The notes under the pieces are model-generated. The model saw nothing but the letters and a program-made list of their open reading frames with translations, was not told the origin of the DNA and searched no databases. Position numbers and translations under genes: made by a program. 18,401 bases of DNA from JANMAT01 sp031359995 (GTDB taxonomy: Bacteria; Actinomycetota; Acidimicrobiia; Acidimicrobiales; Ilumatobacteraceae): positions 1-18,401 of the forward strand of contig JANMAT010000236.1 of assembly GCA_031359995.1 (NCBI GenBank), read 5' to 3'. The number at the start of each line of letters is the position of its first letter. The stretch's first letter is position 1. Below are positions 6,575-14,279 of the stretch, piece by piece.

Positions 6575-8323
6575 ATGGACGACCGCTGGTTCACCGACCA
6601 TCCGCCGAGCACTCGTTGGCCGCACTACACCCGAGCCAATGCGGGCGAGGTGCTGCCGACCCCCGCCAGCCCGCTCGGTCAGACGTTGGCCTTCGACGGC
6701 GCGATTCTGCCCGGGTTCCAAGCAGGCTCGTGCGCGATGGGTTTCTACGAGGCAGCCGAATACCGAGTCGACATACCCGAGATCTGCGGCTTCTTCGGAG
6801 CCTACTTCTACAACAACCTCTCCTGCATTCGCATGCAGGCCGTCCGCAACCCGGCGATAACGGTCGAACAGCTCGACGTCGCCTTCTTCGGTCATCGACC
6901 GGACACCCCGCCGTACTCACCGCATCGCGACGACGACAAGCCCCACCTGCGACCGATCGCGGACGCCCACGCGGCGTTCGTCACGAGCGCCACCGAATGG
7001 CCCGACCTCGAGGCGGAGAAGGAGCGGGCGGCCGCCATCCGCCGGGCCCGTCCGCATCTCCGCTCGCTCTCGGACGCCGCGCTGGTCGCCCGCGTGCGCG
7101 ATCTCCAACCGGTGATCCGCGAACTGGCGAGTCGCCACCTCGTGGCCTCCGCTTCGAGCGGCATCGCCCCGGCAATGCTCGCCGCAGTGGCGGAAGCCGT
7201 TGGCGATCCCGGTATCCCGATGCGGGTTCTCGCCGGTCTGGGCGGGGTCGATTCCGCTTCGCCGGCGCTGACGCTCTGGGATCTGTCCCGTCTGGTGCGC
7301 ACCAGCAGCGAGCTGACCGCCGCGTTCGATGCCGGAGTGAACGGCGTGTTGGAAGCGTTGGCATCGAGTTCGTCAACTGACGCGCAGACGTTCGTGAGCG
7401 CCTTCGAAGCGTTCCAGTTCGAGTACGGCTCTCGGGGCCCGAACGAGTGGGAGCTCAGCGCGCAGACCTGGGAGACGGACCCGGCGCTGGCTCTCGTGGC
7501 CCTCCATCGGGTCCGGTTCCAGGACGACGACAAGGCCCCTGCGGCCCGTGGCGCCGCACTCGCCGCTGAGCGAAGGGTGCTGGTCACCGAGGTGCGGGCC
7601 GCGTTGGCCGATCTCGGCAACGATGAGCTGGCCTCGACGTTCGAGGCCGCCGTCGTGGCCGGTCACATGATGGTCTTTCGCGAGAGGGCCAAGACCACGC
7701 TGGTGCGTGTGCTCCACGAGACCCGCATGGTCTTCCGGGAACTCGGCCGACGTCACGGAGAGCTCGGCCACCTCGCCGCCGCCGAGCACATCTTCATGTT
7801 GGTCGACGCCGAACTCCACGAGTTCATAGCTGATCCCGCCGCCCAACGAGCCAGGTTGTCCGCCAGGGCGGCTGAGTGGGCACACCTGTGGGAGCTCGAA
7901 CCTCCGTTCTTCATCCGTTCCGGAGAGGTCCCGCCGCTCGCGCAGTGGCCACGTCGCGGCGGGCTGGGCGCCGCGGTGGTCCTCGAGGGAGAGATGTTGA
8001 TCGGTGTGGCCGGCAGCCCCGGCACAGCCCGCGGCATCGCCCGAGTCGTCCTCGACCCGGCCTCGCCGCCCGAACTCATGCCCGGCGACATCATGATCGC
8101 GCCCCTTACCGATCCGGCATGGACCCCCCTGTTCATGGCGGCCGACGCGATCGTCGTCAACGTTGGCGGCCAGATCAGCCACGCCGTGATCGTCTCTCGT
8201 GAGCTCGGACTGCCGTGCGTGGTCTCGGTCGCTGACGCAACGAATCGTATTCCCGAGGGGGCGCTCATCGAGGTCGACGGCGCTCGCGGCACCGTGCGGA
8301 TCCTGTCACTGCCCCAAGACTGA
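6575..8323 (+). CDS. PEP-utilising (swivelling phosphohistidine domain) protein without ATP-grasp
   Basis: ATG 6575 gives 582 aa. Residues about 1-120 contain RWPHYTRANAGEVLPTPASP, the start seen in PEP-synthase-like C-terminal halves. A long helical region (about 140-450) follows. The last 90 residues are the swivelling domain: GVAGSPGTARGIARVV, PGDIMIAPLTDPAWTPLF and VNVGGQISHAVIVSRELGLP, with the phosphoryl-accepting His536. In PEP synthase, PPDK, rifampin phosphotransferase and phenylphosphate synthase this histidine carries phosphate from an ATP-grasp domain to the substrate. No ATP-grasp domain is fused here and none is encoded in the window, so a partner must lie elsewhere or the function differs. 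It follows the Rieske gene by 5 nt and is presumably in the same transcript. A longer in-frame reading exists upstream but overlaps the Rieske gene; the 6575 start is chosen because it falls just after that stop. Confidence 0.85.
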   Translation: MDDRWFTDHPPSTRWPHYTRANAGEVLPTPASPLGQTLAFDGAILPGFQAGSCAMGFYEAAEYRVDIPEICGFFGAYFYNNLSCIRMQAVRNPAITVEQLDVAFFGHRPDTPPYSPHRDDDKPHLRPIADAHAAFVTSATEWPDLEAEKERAAAIRRARPHLRSLSDAALVARVRDLQPVIRELASRHLVASASSGIAPAMLAAVAEAVGDPGIPMRVLAGLGGVDSASPALTLWDLSRLVRTSSELTAAFDAGVNGVLEALASSSSTDAQTFVSAFEAFQFEYGSRGPNEWELSAQTWETDPALALVALHRVRFQDDDKAPAARGAALAAERRVLVTEVRAALADLGNDELASTFEAAVVAGHMMVFRERAKTTLVRVLHETRMVFRELGRRHGELGHLAAAEHIFMLVDAELHEFIADPAAQRARLSARAAEWAHLWELEPPFFIRSGEVPPLAQWPRRGGLGAAVVLEGEMLIGVAGSPGTARGIARVVLDPASPPELMPGDIMIAPLTDPAWTPLFMAADAIVVNVGGQISHAVIVSRELGLPCVVSVADATNRIPEGALIEVDGARGTVRILSLPQD

Positions 8324-8389
8324 GCGGGGCGCTCTGACCCAGCGTGTGCCTGGCGGGGCGCGATGCGTGCGGTGTTACGGTCGATCTCG

Positions 8390-9054
8390 ATGCGCTACGG
8401 GTTCGAGTCGGGGTGGAACTTCGACCACTTCGAGCCGATCTTCTCCGATTGATCAGGGCCGTGCCTGGAGGGATGGTCGATGCTGGCGGCGATGGCCCAG
8501 GCGACGTCGCGGCTGCGGCTCGGGTGCCAGGTGACGGGGATGCCCTACCGCGACCCGTCGGTCCTGGCCAACATCGCTGCGACGGTTGACATCATCAGTG
8601 GCGGGCGGCTCATCATCGGGCTCGGGGCGGGCTGGAACCAGGAGGAGTCCGACGCGCTCGGCATCCGCCTGGCTCCGTTGAACGAGCGCATGGACCAGTT
8701 CGAGGAAGGTGTGCAGGTGGTGATCGTGCTGCTGTCGGAGGATCGGGCGTCGTTCGCTGGCCGGCACTTCGTTCAGCGCGACGCGTGGTGCGAGCCCAAG
8801 CCGTTGCAGCGTCCCCACCCGCCCATTGCGATCGGTGGCAACGGGGAACGACGTACGTTGCGTGTCGTCGCGAGGTACGCGCAGCACTGGAACTCGACGG
8901 TTGCCGATACCGTCGAGTGGCGCCGGACGTGCGAGGTGCTCGAGCAGCACTGCGCTGCTGTCGGTCGTGACCCGTCGGAGATCGAGCGGTCTTGTGAACG
9001 TCCGCCTGAACCACGGGCAGGACCCCCGAGAGATCCAGCCGACCGTGGCTGCCG
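8390..9054 (+). pseudogene. Remnant luciferase-like (LLM) F420/flavin monooxygenase
   Basis: ATG 8390 starts MRYGFESGWNFDHFEPIFSD, then TGA (8450-8452), after which the same frame goes on as SGPCLEGWSMLAAMAQATSR and TVDIISGGRLIIGLGAGWNQ, then CEPKPLQRPHPPIAIGG. These are core motifs of the luciferase-like monooxygenase family. Compared with the family, about 25-30 residues between MRYGF and the GWNFDHF strand are missing. A +1 insertion at about 8990-8993 moves the sense to the frame of VNVRLNHGQDPREIQPTV. After about 9054 the similarity stops and kelch sequence begins. There are thus at least four lesions: an internal N-terminal deletion, a nonsense codon, a frameshift and a missing C-terminus. 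TACGGT at 8376-8381 could be a -10 for a leaderless transcript. It cannot make a normal enzyme. Confidence 0.8.
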
Positions 9055-9632
9055 GCGCGGACCCGGGCACCCGCATCTCCCTGTACGACCCCGTCACGGA
9101 CGGGTGGCGCCGGGTCGCGCCGTGGCCACCGTCGATCGCGCCGCCCGATCGTGCATGGGGGAACGTGGTGCGGGCGGGCGACCGGCTGATCGTGTGGGGC
9201 GCTCAGCTCGTCGCCGATGTCGGCGCCGCCGCCCGCGGCGCGAGCTACGACCCGACGACCGATGCGTGGCAGGCGTTGCCCGACGTGCCATGGCTCGAGA
9301 CGGGCTCGAGCACCGCGGCGTGGACCGGCACCGAGCTCGTGCTCTTCGGGGGCTGCTACGCCCACCCGACCAGGCAGACCCGACCGCTCATGCCGCCAGC
9401 GCAGGCCGCGGCGTTCGATCCGTCGACGGGGACGTGGCGGCGGCTCGGCGGTGCACCCGACGTGCTCGCGGCGCCCCCGCTCGCCCAGCCGCTCCCGGTC
9501 GTCCGGCGCTGCGGTGGCCTGGCGTTCCCGATCGGTGGCGGCGTCCTCGTGCTCGGCGGCAACGCCGTTCCGCCCGAAGGTCCGGCCTTCGTGGTGCTCC
9601 CGCCGTTCATCTACCGCGCGGCAACCGCCTGA
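9055..9632 (+). pseudogene. Fragment of a kelch-repeat beta-propeller protein
   Basis: The frame shows three kelch-like blades, recognisable by the repeated Y/F-D-P-x-T-x-x-W pattern: SLYDPVTDGWRRVAP, SYDPTTDAWQALPDVP and AFDPSTGTWRRLGGAP. Between them are hydrophobic strands such as LIVWGAQLV, LVLFGGCY and GVLVLGGNAVP. There is no start codon or signal peptide of its own: the frame enters directly from the monooxygenase remnant at about 9054. It ends at TGA 9630-9632 after only part of a propeller (six or seven blades would be usual). Kelch propellers are binding scaffolds, often extracytoplasmic in bacteria, and some are sugar oxidases, but no catalytic motif is visible here. The fragment sits between two oxidoreductase loci with no obvious link to either. 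Confidence 0.65.
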
Positions 9633-9814
9633 TCGCGTGCGCTGGCCCATCGGCAGAGGTCGAGGCGACCACGACGACCCGGCACGGTTCCCGAAGCACC
9701 GGGGCGCCACGGACGGCCCCTGCGCGGTACCCGGAACGACGGCCAGGATCGATCGCCGTGGTGTGCCCTCGGTGGCCATGGGCGGTCGCGCGCAGGCGAT
9801 CGTGCCGACCGACG

Positions 9815-9820
9815 TACGAT
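9815..9820 (+). promoter_or_regulatory. -10 element, probable leaderless start of the carotenoid oxygenase gene
   Basis: TACGAT matches TANNNT and ends 6 nt before ATG 9827, the distance at which transcription would begin on or next to the start codon. No Shine-Dalgarno sequence precedes the ATG, which agrees with leaderless translation, common in actinobacteria. No convincing -35 is visible. Confidence 0.4.
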
Positions 9821-9826
9821 CAGCCA

Positions 9827-11224
9827 ATGACGAGCGTCGAAGACCGACCCGAGACCAGCCCGTTCCTCCAGGGCGTGTTCGCGCCGGTGGCGAGCGAGAT
9901 CGATGTTCACGATCTGGCCGTCACCGGACAGATCCCGCCCCAGCTCTCGGGCGTGTACATGCGCAACGGCGCCAACCCGCAGTTCGCGCCGCTGGGCCGC
10001 TACCACTGGTTCGACGGTGACGGCATGGTGCACGCCGTGTACCTCGACGGCGGCACGGCCCGCTACAAGAACCGCTGGGTGGAGACACCCGGTCTGCGAC
10101 ACGAGCGGGAGGTCGGGCACGGGTTGTTCGGTGGCATCCTCAACTTCGTGTTCCCGCCCGAGGATATGATGGCCGAGTGTGGTGTGTTCAAGAACGCCGC
10201 CAACACCAACATCGTCGCCCACGCGGGCAGGTACCTCGCGCTGTGGGAGGGGGGATGGCCGAGCGAGATCACCCGCGAGCTCGAGTCCAAGGGCTTGTGG
10301 GACTTCGCGGGCAAGCTGCAGGGGGCGATGACCGCACATCCGAAGTGGTGCCCCGAGACCGGCGAGTTGGTCTTCTTCGGTTACGACCCGGTGGCCGGCC
10401 CGCCCTTCCTGCGCCACCACGTGGCCGATGCGACCGGGGTGCTCACGCATTCCACGGAGATCGAGCTGCCCCGCGGCGTGATGATGCACGACTTCCTCAC
10501 CACCAGGCACCACTCGCTCTTCTTCGATCTGCCGGCCGTGGTGTCGGCCTCGATGGCCGGTGAGTCGATGTGGCAACCGCAGCATGGTGCCCGCATCGGT
10601 GTGCTGCCCCGCCATGGCGACGGCACCCAGGTGCGCTGGTTCGAGATCGACCCGTGCTACGTCTTCCACTTCCTGAACGCCTGGGAGGACGGCGACGTGA
10701 TCACCGCGTACGGCTGCCGCATGCCCAGCATCGACCTCGACTTCGAAGCGGGCGGCAGCGACGGCGCGGCCGCCCTCGAGGGCGTCGGTCTGGCCAAGTG
10801 GACCATCGATCTGGCGGCCGGCACCTGCCGCGAGGAGTTGGTCCACGACCTCCGCAGCGACTTCCCGCGTCTGCACGACGACCTGCTCGGTCTGCCGAAC
10901 CGCTGGGGCTATGCGTCGGCCACCCTCGACGGCCCGATGCAGATCGGGTTCAACGGGATCGTGCGCTACGACCTGCACACCGGGGCCGAGCTCACCTACG
11001 CGTTCGGCGAGGGCACCGCGATCGGCGAGGCCGTGTTCGCCGCCGACACCGAGGGCTCCGACGAACAGGACGGCTGGTTGATGGTGTACGCGACCGACCT
11101 CGCCACGGAGCGGACCGACCTCTGCATCATCGACGCCCGCGACATGGCGGCCGGCCCGGTGGCGCGCGTGCACCTGCCCCAGCGAGTGCCGGCCGGCTTC
11201 CACGGCAACTGGATGCCGGGCTGA
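9827..11224 (+). CDS. Carotenoid cleavage oxygenase (RPE65/CCO family)
   Basis: ATG 9827 gives 465 aa, normal for the family. All four iron-ligand histidines are present in typical contexts: His171 (MTAHPKWCPETGEL), His221 (GVMMHDFLTT), His281 (YVFHFLNAWEDGD) and His459 close to the C-terminus (PAGFHGNWMP). The N-terminal motif LSGVYMRNGANPQF and the HWFDGDGMVHAV loop are also standard. The family splits double bonds of carotenoids, apocarotenoids, or stilbene and lignin-like phenolics with molecular oxygen. The substrate here is not evident; no carotenoid biosynthesis gene is in the window. The gene stands alone: upstream is the kelch fragment (195 nt gap), downstream are more fragments. It is one of the few undamaged genes in the middle of the window. 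The ATG is supported by a -10 element placed for leaderless transcription. Confidence 0.92.
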   Translation: MTSVEDRPETSPFLQGVFAPVASEIDVHDLAVTGQIPPQLSGVYMRNGANPQFAPLGRYHWFDGDGMVHAVYLDGGTARYKNRWVETPGLRHEREVGHGLFGGILNFVFPPEDMMAECGVFKNAANTNIVAHAGRYLALWEGGWPSEITRELESKGLWDFAGKLQGAMTAHPKWCPETGELVFFGYDPVAGPPFLRHHVADATGVLTHSTEIELPRGVMMHDFLTTRHHSLFFDLPAVVSASMAGESMWQPQHGARIGVLPRHGDGTQVRWFEIDPCYVFHFLNAWEDGDVITAYGCRMPSIDLDFEAGGSDGAAALEGVGLAKWTIDLAAGTCREELVHDLRSDFPRLHDDLLGLPNRWGYASATLDGPMQIGFNGIVRYDLHTGAELTYAFGEGTAIGEAVFAADTEGSDEQDGWLMVYATDLATERTDLCIIDARDMAAGPVARVHLPQRVPAGFHGNWMPG

Positions 11225-11579
11225 CACCGGTCGGACCCACTCGAGCCCGTCGCGTGCCGTGCCAGGCGTCGACGACGCTGGTCGCGTCCACGAGCGTGGA
11301 TCATGACGCGTCGCTGTCCATCGATGGGGGATTCCTCGTCAACGAGCGCGGTGGTCCGGCCGACGGTGTCGATGCGATCGAAAGGACGTGACCCTCGTTC
11401 GCTCGCCACCAGCCCTCGAACTGTCGCCCGTCCCCAGCGGTGACGCGGAGCCCTTGCCATTCGGCCCCACCCTCGGAACAGTCGACGAGCAGATGGCGCA
11501 CGTCGAGCCGGAGGCGAGGTGCTCGGCGCCGTCACGGCCAACAGCGCGTTCCACGGCACTCAAGTCGATCTGGCACACA
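11225..11579. other. Stretch without a recognisable gene
   Basis: Between the carotenoid oxygenase stop and the hydrolase fragment I find no convincing gene. A 66-codon minus-strand frame (11301-11501), beginning MRHLLVDCSEGG and containing WQGLRVTAGDGRQFEGWW, has some protein-like character and could be another remnant. It has no ribosome binding site and no family I know. Confidence 0.4.
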
Positions 11580-11672
11580 TCAGCGGATCGTGCGGACGAA
11601 CGCCTTGCGGTTCGGAGCCCCGGCGAGCGATGCGTACGAGCGCCACATCTCGCCGAGGCGCGGGCCTGAAGA
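11580..11672 (-). pseudogene. Short alpha/beta-hydrolase-like fragment
   Basis: The minus strand reads GPRLGEMWRSYASLAGAPNR followed by KAFVRTIR and a stop at 11580. The pattern W-x-SYxSLA-x(3)-R-xAFxRTxR is what I recall from the cap-to-core segment of alpha/beta hydrolases, where it is normally followed by a valine/aspartate-rich strand and a GQ-VSAxDRLYL-like helix. After the stop another frame gives DVCQIDLSAVERAV, which could be that continuation after a frameshift. Both the catalytic serine region and the final histidine region are missing. It abuts the plus-strand dioxygenase fragment starting at about 11715. The assignment rests on about 28 residues and is tentative. Confidence 0.4.
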
Positions 11673-11714
11673 CCCAGACGGGAGAGGAGCTTGCCCAGCT
11701 CGTCGCCCCGGTCG

Positions 11715-11954
11715 GCCGACACCTACTACGAGGACGCCCGTGAGCGGCTGGCCGATCACGACCGGCCGTGGGCGGAGCTGCAGCGCTTGAACATCCTGGC
11801 CGACCGCGACCACAACGGTTACCTGCTCCAGATCTTCACCGAGACCATCACCGACCGGCCGGCGGTGTTCTTCGAGATCATCGAGCGGCGCGGGGCCCGG
11901 GGGTTCGGCGAGGGGAACTTCAAGGCGCTGTTCGAGGCCATCGCGCGCGACCAG
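11715..11954 (+). pseudogene. C-terminal fragment of 4-hydroxyphenylpyruvate dioxygenase
   Basis: Eighty residues match the end of 4-hydroxyphenylpyruvate dioxygenase: ADTYYEDARERL, then LNILADRDHNGYLLQIFTET, DRPAVFFEIIERRGARGFGE and GNFKALFEAI. The glutamate of FFEIIER is the third iron ligand. The two histidine ligands and the whole N-terminal half are absent, so no iron site can form. The enzyme turns 4-hydroxyphenylpyruvate into homogentisate in tyrosine breakdown. The similarity begins abruptly at about 11715 and ends at 11954, where the sequence passes straight into a methyltransferase fragment in another frame. The expected last few residues of the dioxygenase are missing. There is no start codon or promoter of its own; an ATG at 11691 exists but precedes unrelated sequence. 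Confidence 0.8.
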
Positions 11955-12322
11955 ACTTCCTCGCCCTCGACGGCATCAGGCTCCCGCTTGACGAAGCGAG
12001 CACCGATCACGTGCTCGTGACGTGGACCCTGTGCACGATCCCCGACGTCGTCGCTGCCCTCGGCGAGATGCGTCGCGTGCTCGGCCCGGGCGGCCGGCTG
12101 CACTTCGTGGAGCACGGCCTCGCCCCGGACGACAAGGTCGCCCGGCGTCAGGCCCGCCTGGCCTCGCTGCAGCGACGCATCGCCGGAGGCTGTCACCTCG
12201 ACCGCCCCATCGACACCCTCGTGACCACCGCCGGCTTCCGCCTCGACCGGCTCGACAACTACTACCTCAAAGGTCCGAGAGCGTTCGGCTACACTTTCGA
12301 GGGACGAGCGACCGCCGTGTAG
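11955..12322 (+). pseudogene. C-terminal fragment of a class I SAM-dependent methyltransferase
   Basis: The frame reads FLALDGIRLPLDEASTDHVL, VTWTLCTIPDVVAALGEMRR, VLGPGGRLHFVEHGLAPDDK and CHLDRPIDTLVTTAGF, ending FGYTFEGRATAV at TAG 12322. These are the later motifs of UbiE/Methyltransf_11-type enzymes: the acidic strand, the TLCTIPD helix entry, the RVLxPGG turn and the FVEHG strand. The GxGxG S-adenosylmethionine loop and everything before it are missing, replaced by the dioxygenase fragment. The join lies at about 11950-11955 and leaves the two pieces in different frames, so no fusion protein results. The remnant is inactive as it stands. Confidence 0.75.
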
Positions 12323-12336
12323 CCGACGGGTGGCGA

Positions 12337-12651
12337 TCAGGGCCGCAACAGCGTCAGCACCATGATCGTGGGTTCCGTCGCGACGAGCGCGTGGGGTGTG
12401 TCGGCGGCCATGTGGAGCCAGAATCCCGGCCGTGCGTCGAGCTCGTCCCCGTCGACGGTGAACCGCAGTCGTCCGGTGATGACCTGCACGACGGCCGCTC
12501 GTGCCGCACGGTGCTCCGTGAGCTCCTGGTGAGCGTCGAACCCGAACACGGTCACGTTGACGGTCTCGTCACGGTGGATCACCTTGGAGACGACGGCACC
12601 GGGCTGGATCGCCACGTCGGCCACGACGTCCTGGATCACCGCGTAGGTCAT
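12337..12651 (-). CDS. Small cupin-domain protein
   Basis: ATG 12651 is preceded by AGGTGAGGA with ideal spacing and gives 104 aa. A longer frame upstream to 12774 lacks such a signal and is Arg-rich noise. The fold is a single cupin barrel. Motif 1 is approximated by ELTEHRAARAAVVQVITGRL and motif 2 by GFWLHMAADTPHALVA. Only one histidine of the usual HxH pair is present in motif 1, so metal binding is possible but reduced; His of TPHAL is kept. Such small cupins often act as sensors or as unspecific dioxygenases or isomerases. It is convergent with the methyltransferase fragment (15 nt apart) and divergent from the membrane-protein gene at 12802. It appears intact. Confidence 0.8.
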   Translation of the reverse strand: MTYAVIQDVVADVAIQPGAVVSKVIHRDETVNVTVFGFDAHQELTEHRAARAAVVQVITGRLRFTVDGDELDARPGFWLHMAADTPHALVATEPTIMVLTLLRP

Positions 12652-12801
12652 GACTTCCTCACCTTCCCGACTGGTTGCGACGACCAGTTCGTGACCCAGC
12701 TTGTCACGCCTCTGTCGGCGTGCCCGTGGGGAGCGCGTCCACGGTCGGTCGTCGCTCGATCGTCCGCCGGTCATCGCGGCCCGGGGTTCTCACGTGAGGC
12801 G

Positions 12802-13530
12802 ATGGGTTGGGACCGGTCCCGATTGCCGTGGCGGATCGCGTCGGCCGCGGCGTGCTGGCTCGGCCTGGGCGTCGTGGCGGCCGCCATGCTCGTCGTGCTC
12901 GGCGCGGTCCTTCCCTCCGATGGGGCGCTGCTGTCGGGTGCGCCTCCAGGAGGGCTCCTGTTTGTCGGGTGCGCGCTCGTGCTCCTCGCCGGGGGTCTGC
13001 AGCGTCGCGCGGCCGTCGCCGGCGTGCTGGCTGCCGTGCTGTTGTCGGGGAGCGTGTTCGCAGCGTTGCCGGTGCCGCGTCCGCGCATGGTCGCCAGCCT
13101 CCTCGCCGTCGTCGTGGTGCTCCTGGCGGTCCGCGATGCGGTCATCTGGCCGACGCGCCGGCAGGTGGCGTTGGTCATGTGGGTCGGTGGGTTCGCGCTG
13201 GTGGCGCTCATGGGATTCCGGTCCCTGCGGCACCTGCCCGCCGTGCTCGGCGCGTCGCTCCAGGTCGAGTTCGCCCGCCGCCCACCACCCCGGGAGGAAC
13301 CGACACCCGCATCCGAGACCAGGGGCCATCGACCGGTCGGACCCGCGCTCACCTCGAACGCGATCGTCTGCTCGAGGCGCGACAGGCCGGCGCCGGGGCA
13401 GTGCGTCTCGCCGAGCGAGAACGCGACGTGGCGGTGGGCGTTGACCCGGTCGACGTCGATCGTGGTCGGGTCGGGGAAGGCGACGGGGTCGCGGTTGCCG
13501 GCGGCGGTCGTCTCGTTCCCGCCGATGTAG
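12802..13530 (+). CDS. Multi-helix membrane protein with chimeric tail
   Basis: ATG 12802 follows GTGAGG. Residues 1-160 contain about five hydrophobic helices (roughly 13-36, 50-64, 70-89, 97-111, 122-138), with an arginine-rich loop (LQRRA) and PRPRM between them. GC-rich third positions indicate real coding. I recognise no family. From about residue 158 (13275 onward) the reading becomes Pro/Arg/Ser-rich and is simply the antisense of the P450 fragment, down to the stop at 13530. The native C-terminus therefore appears to have been replaced when P450 DNA was joined here. A membrane protein of about 160 residues could still be made with an unrelated 80-residue tail. Divergent neighbour: the cupin gene. 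Confidence 0.55.
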   Translation: MGWDRSRLPWRIASAAACWLGLGVVAAAMLVVLGAVLPSDGALLSGAPPGGLLFVGCALVLLAGGLQRRAAVAGVLAAVLLSGSVFAALPVPRPRMVASLLAVVVVLLAVRDAVIWPTRRQVALVMWVGGFALVALMGFRSLRHLPAVLGASLQVEFARRPPPREEPTPASETRGHRPVGPALTSNAIVCSRRDRPAPGQCVSPSENATWRWALTRSTSIVVGSGKATGSRLPAAVVSFPPM

Positions 13531-14279
13531 AGGTGGTCGACGATGCTGATCACCTCCTCGTCGCGCAGGGGGCGCTCCCCGTCGAACCGGGCGTCGTTGA
13601 CGAGGTGCGAGATCACCGAGTCGTCGGGCCTCGCGCGCTTGGCCTCCATGGTGGCGAAGATGTGCTGCTGGAAGGCGACGCCCTGCTCCCCGGCGTAGAC
13701 CTCCTCGTCCTCGGTCAGGTTGCCGCGCACGGGCAGCACCCACGCCTCCGACCACACCTTCAGCTGCGGGATCTCCGCGTCGTCGAAGCCCATCATCCCG
13801 GTGATGACGCGCACCGGCAACGGCGTCGCGAACACGGTGAGGAAGTCGGCTCGGCCGAGCGGCACCATGGCATCGAGCAGGTCGTGCACGATCGCCGTGA
13901 TCAGCGGCCGCCGGCGTTCGGCCCCGGCCACCGAGAAGAAGTGGTCGACGAGGTCGCGGTACTTGCGGTGCACGGGCGGCTCGGTGGCGAGCCAGGTCAT
14001 GCGCGGCCAGCCACGCTCGCGGTAGACCGCCGCGACGCGGTCGGGGATCGACCGAGCCGGCGCATCGGCCGCGCCGCCCCGGCCGAACAGGTCGGTACGG
14101 CGGAGCACGTGGGCGATGTCGTCGTCGCGGGTGAGCACGAACGTGGAAGTGCCGGGCACGCGCCACACCGGTGCCTCGGCGCGCAGCAGGTCGTAGGTTG
14201 GGCACCAGTCCTGCTGCGTCGCCGGATCGAAGAGGTCGACCTCGTCCAGCGATCGGGGGCAGCGGCGGTCGGCGGTCAT
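13350..14279 (-). pseudogene. Cytochrome P450 with internal deletion and missing C-terminus
   Basis: ATG 14279 starts MTADRRCPRSLDEVDLFDP, a bacterial CYP N-terminus. WLATEPPVHRKYRDLVDHFF is the C-helix region, and VDHLYIGGNETTA is the I-helix oxygen-activation motif. At residue about 259-261 (13500) this jumps to AGNRDPVAFPDPTTIDVDR, so the J/K helices with the ExxR motif, about 75 residues, are absent; the frame is kept. The haem-binding loop FSLGETHCPGAG with Cys294 and LSRLEQTIAFEV follow. Homology then stops at about 13350. The frame remains open to 12771, but that tail is antisense to the membrane-protein gene. A P450 without ExxR cannot fold its haem pocket normally, so I treat it as a pseudogene. 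It lies 89 nt downstream of the PEP-utilising gene on the same strand. Confidence 0.85.

Noticed and set aside
8450..8452. TGA in the monooxygenase as a possible selenocysteine or readthrough codon
   Set aside because: The family has a proline-type residue here, and the gene also has a deletion, a frameshift and a lost C-terminus. A plain nonsense mutation is simpler.
4242..9656. 14-nt repeat TGGCCCATCGGCAG at 4242 and 9643 as a possible recombination or attachment site
   Set aside because: One such repeat is expected by chance in 18 kb of GC-rich DNA, and neither copy marks a gene junction.
8480..11224. A single long open frame (914 codons) joining monooxygenase, kelch region and carotenoid oxygenase
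   Set aside because: In the kelch part the coding sense is in another frame, and the carotenoid oxygenase has its own complete N-terminus and -10 element at 9827. The long frame is open only because of high GC.
12771..13349. C-terminal 190 residues of the open P450 frame as a natural extension or fused domain
   Set aside because: The sequence is low-complexity Arg/Pro/His-rich and is the antisense of a clear membrane-protein gene on the other strand.
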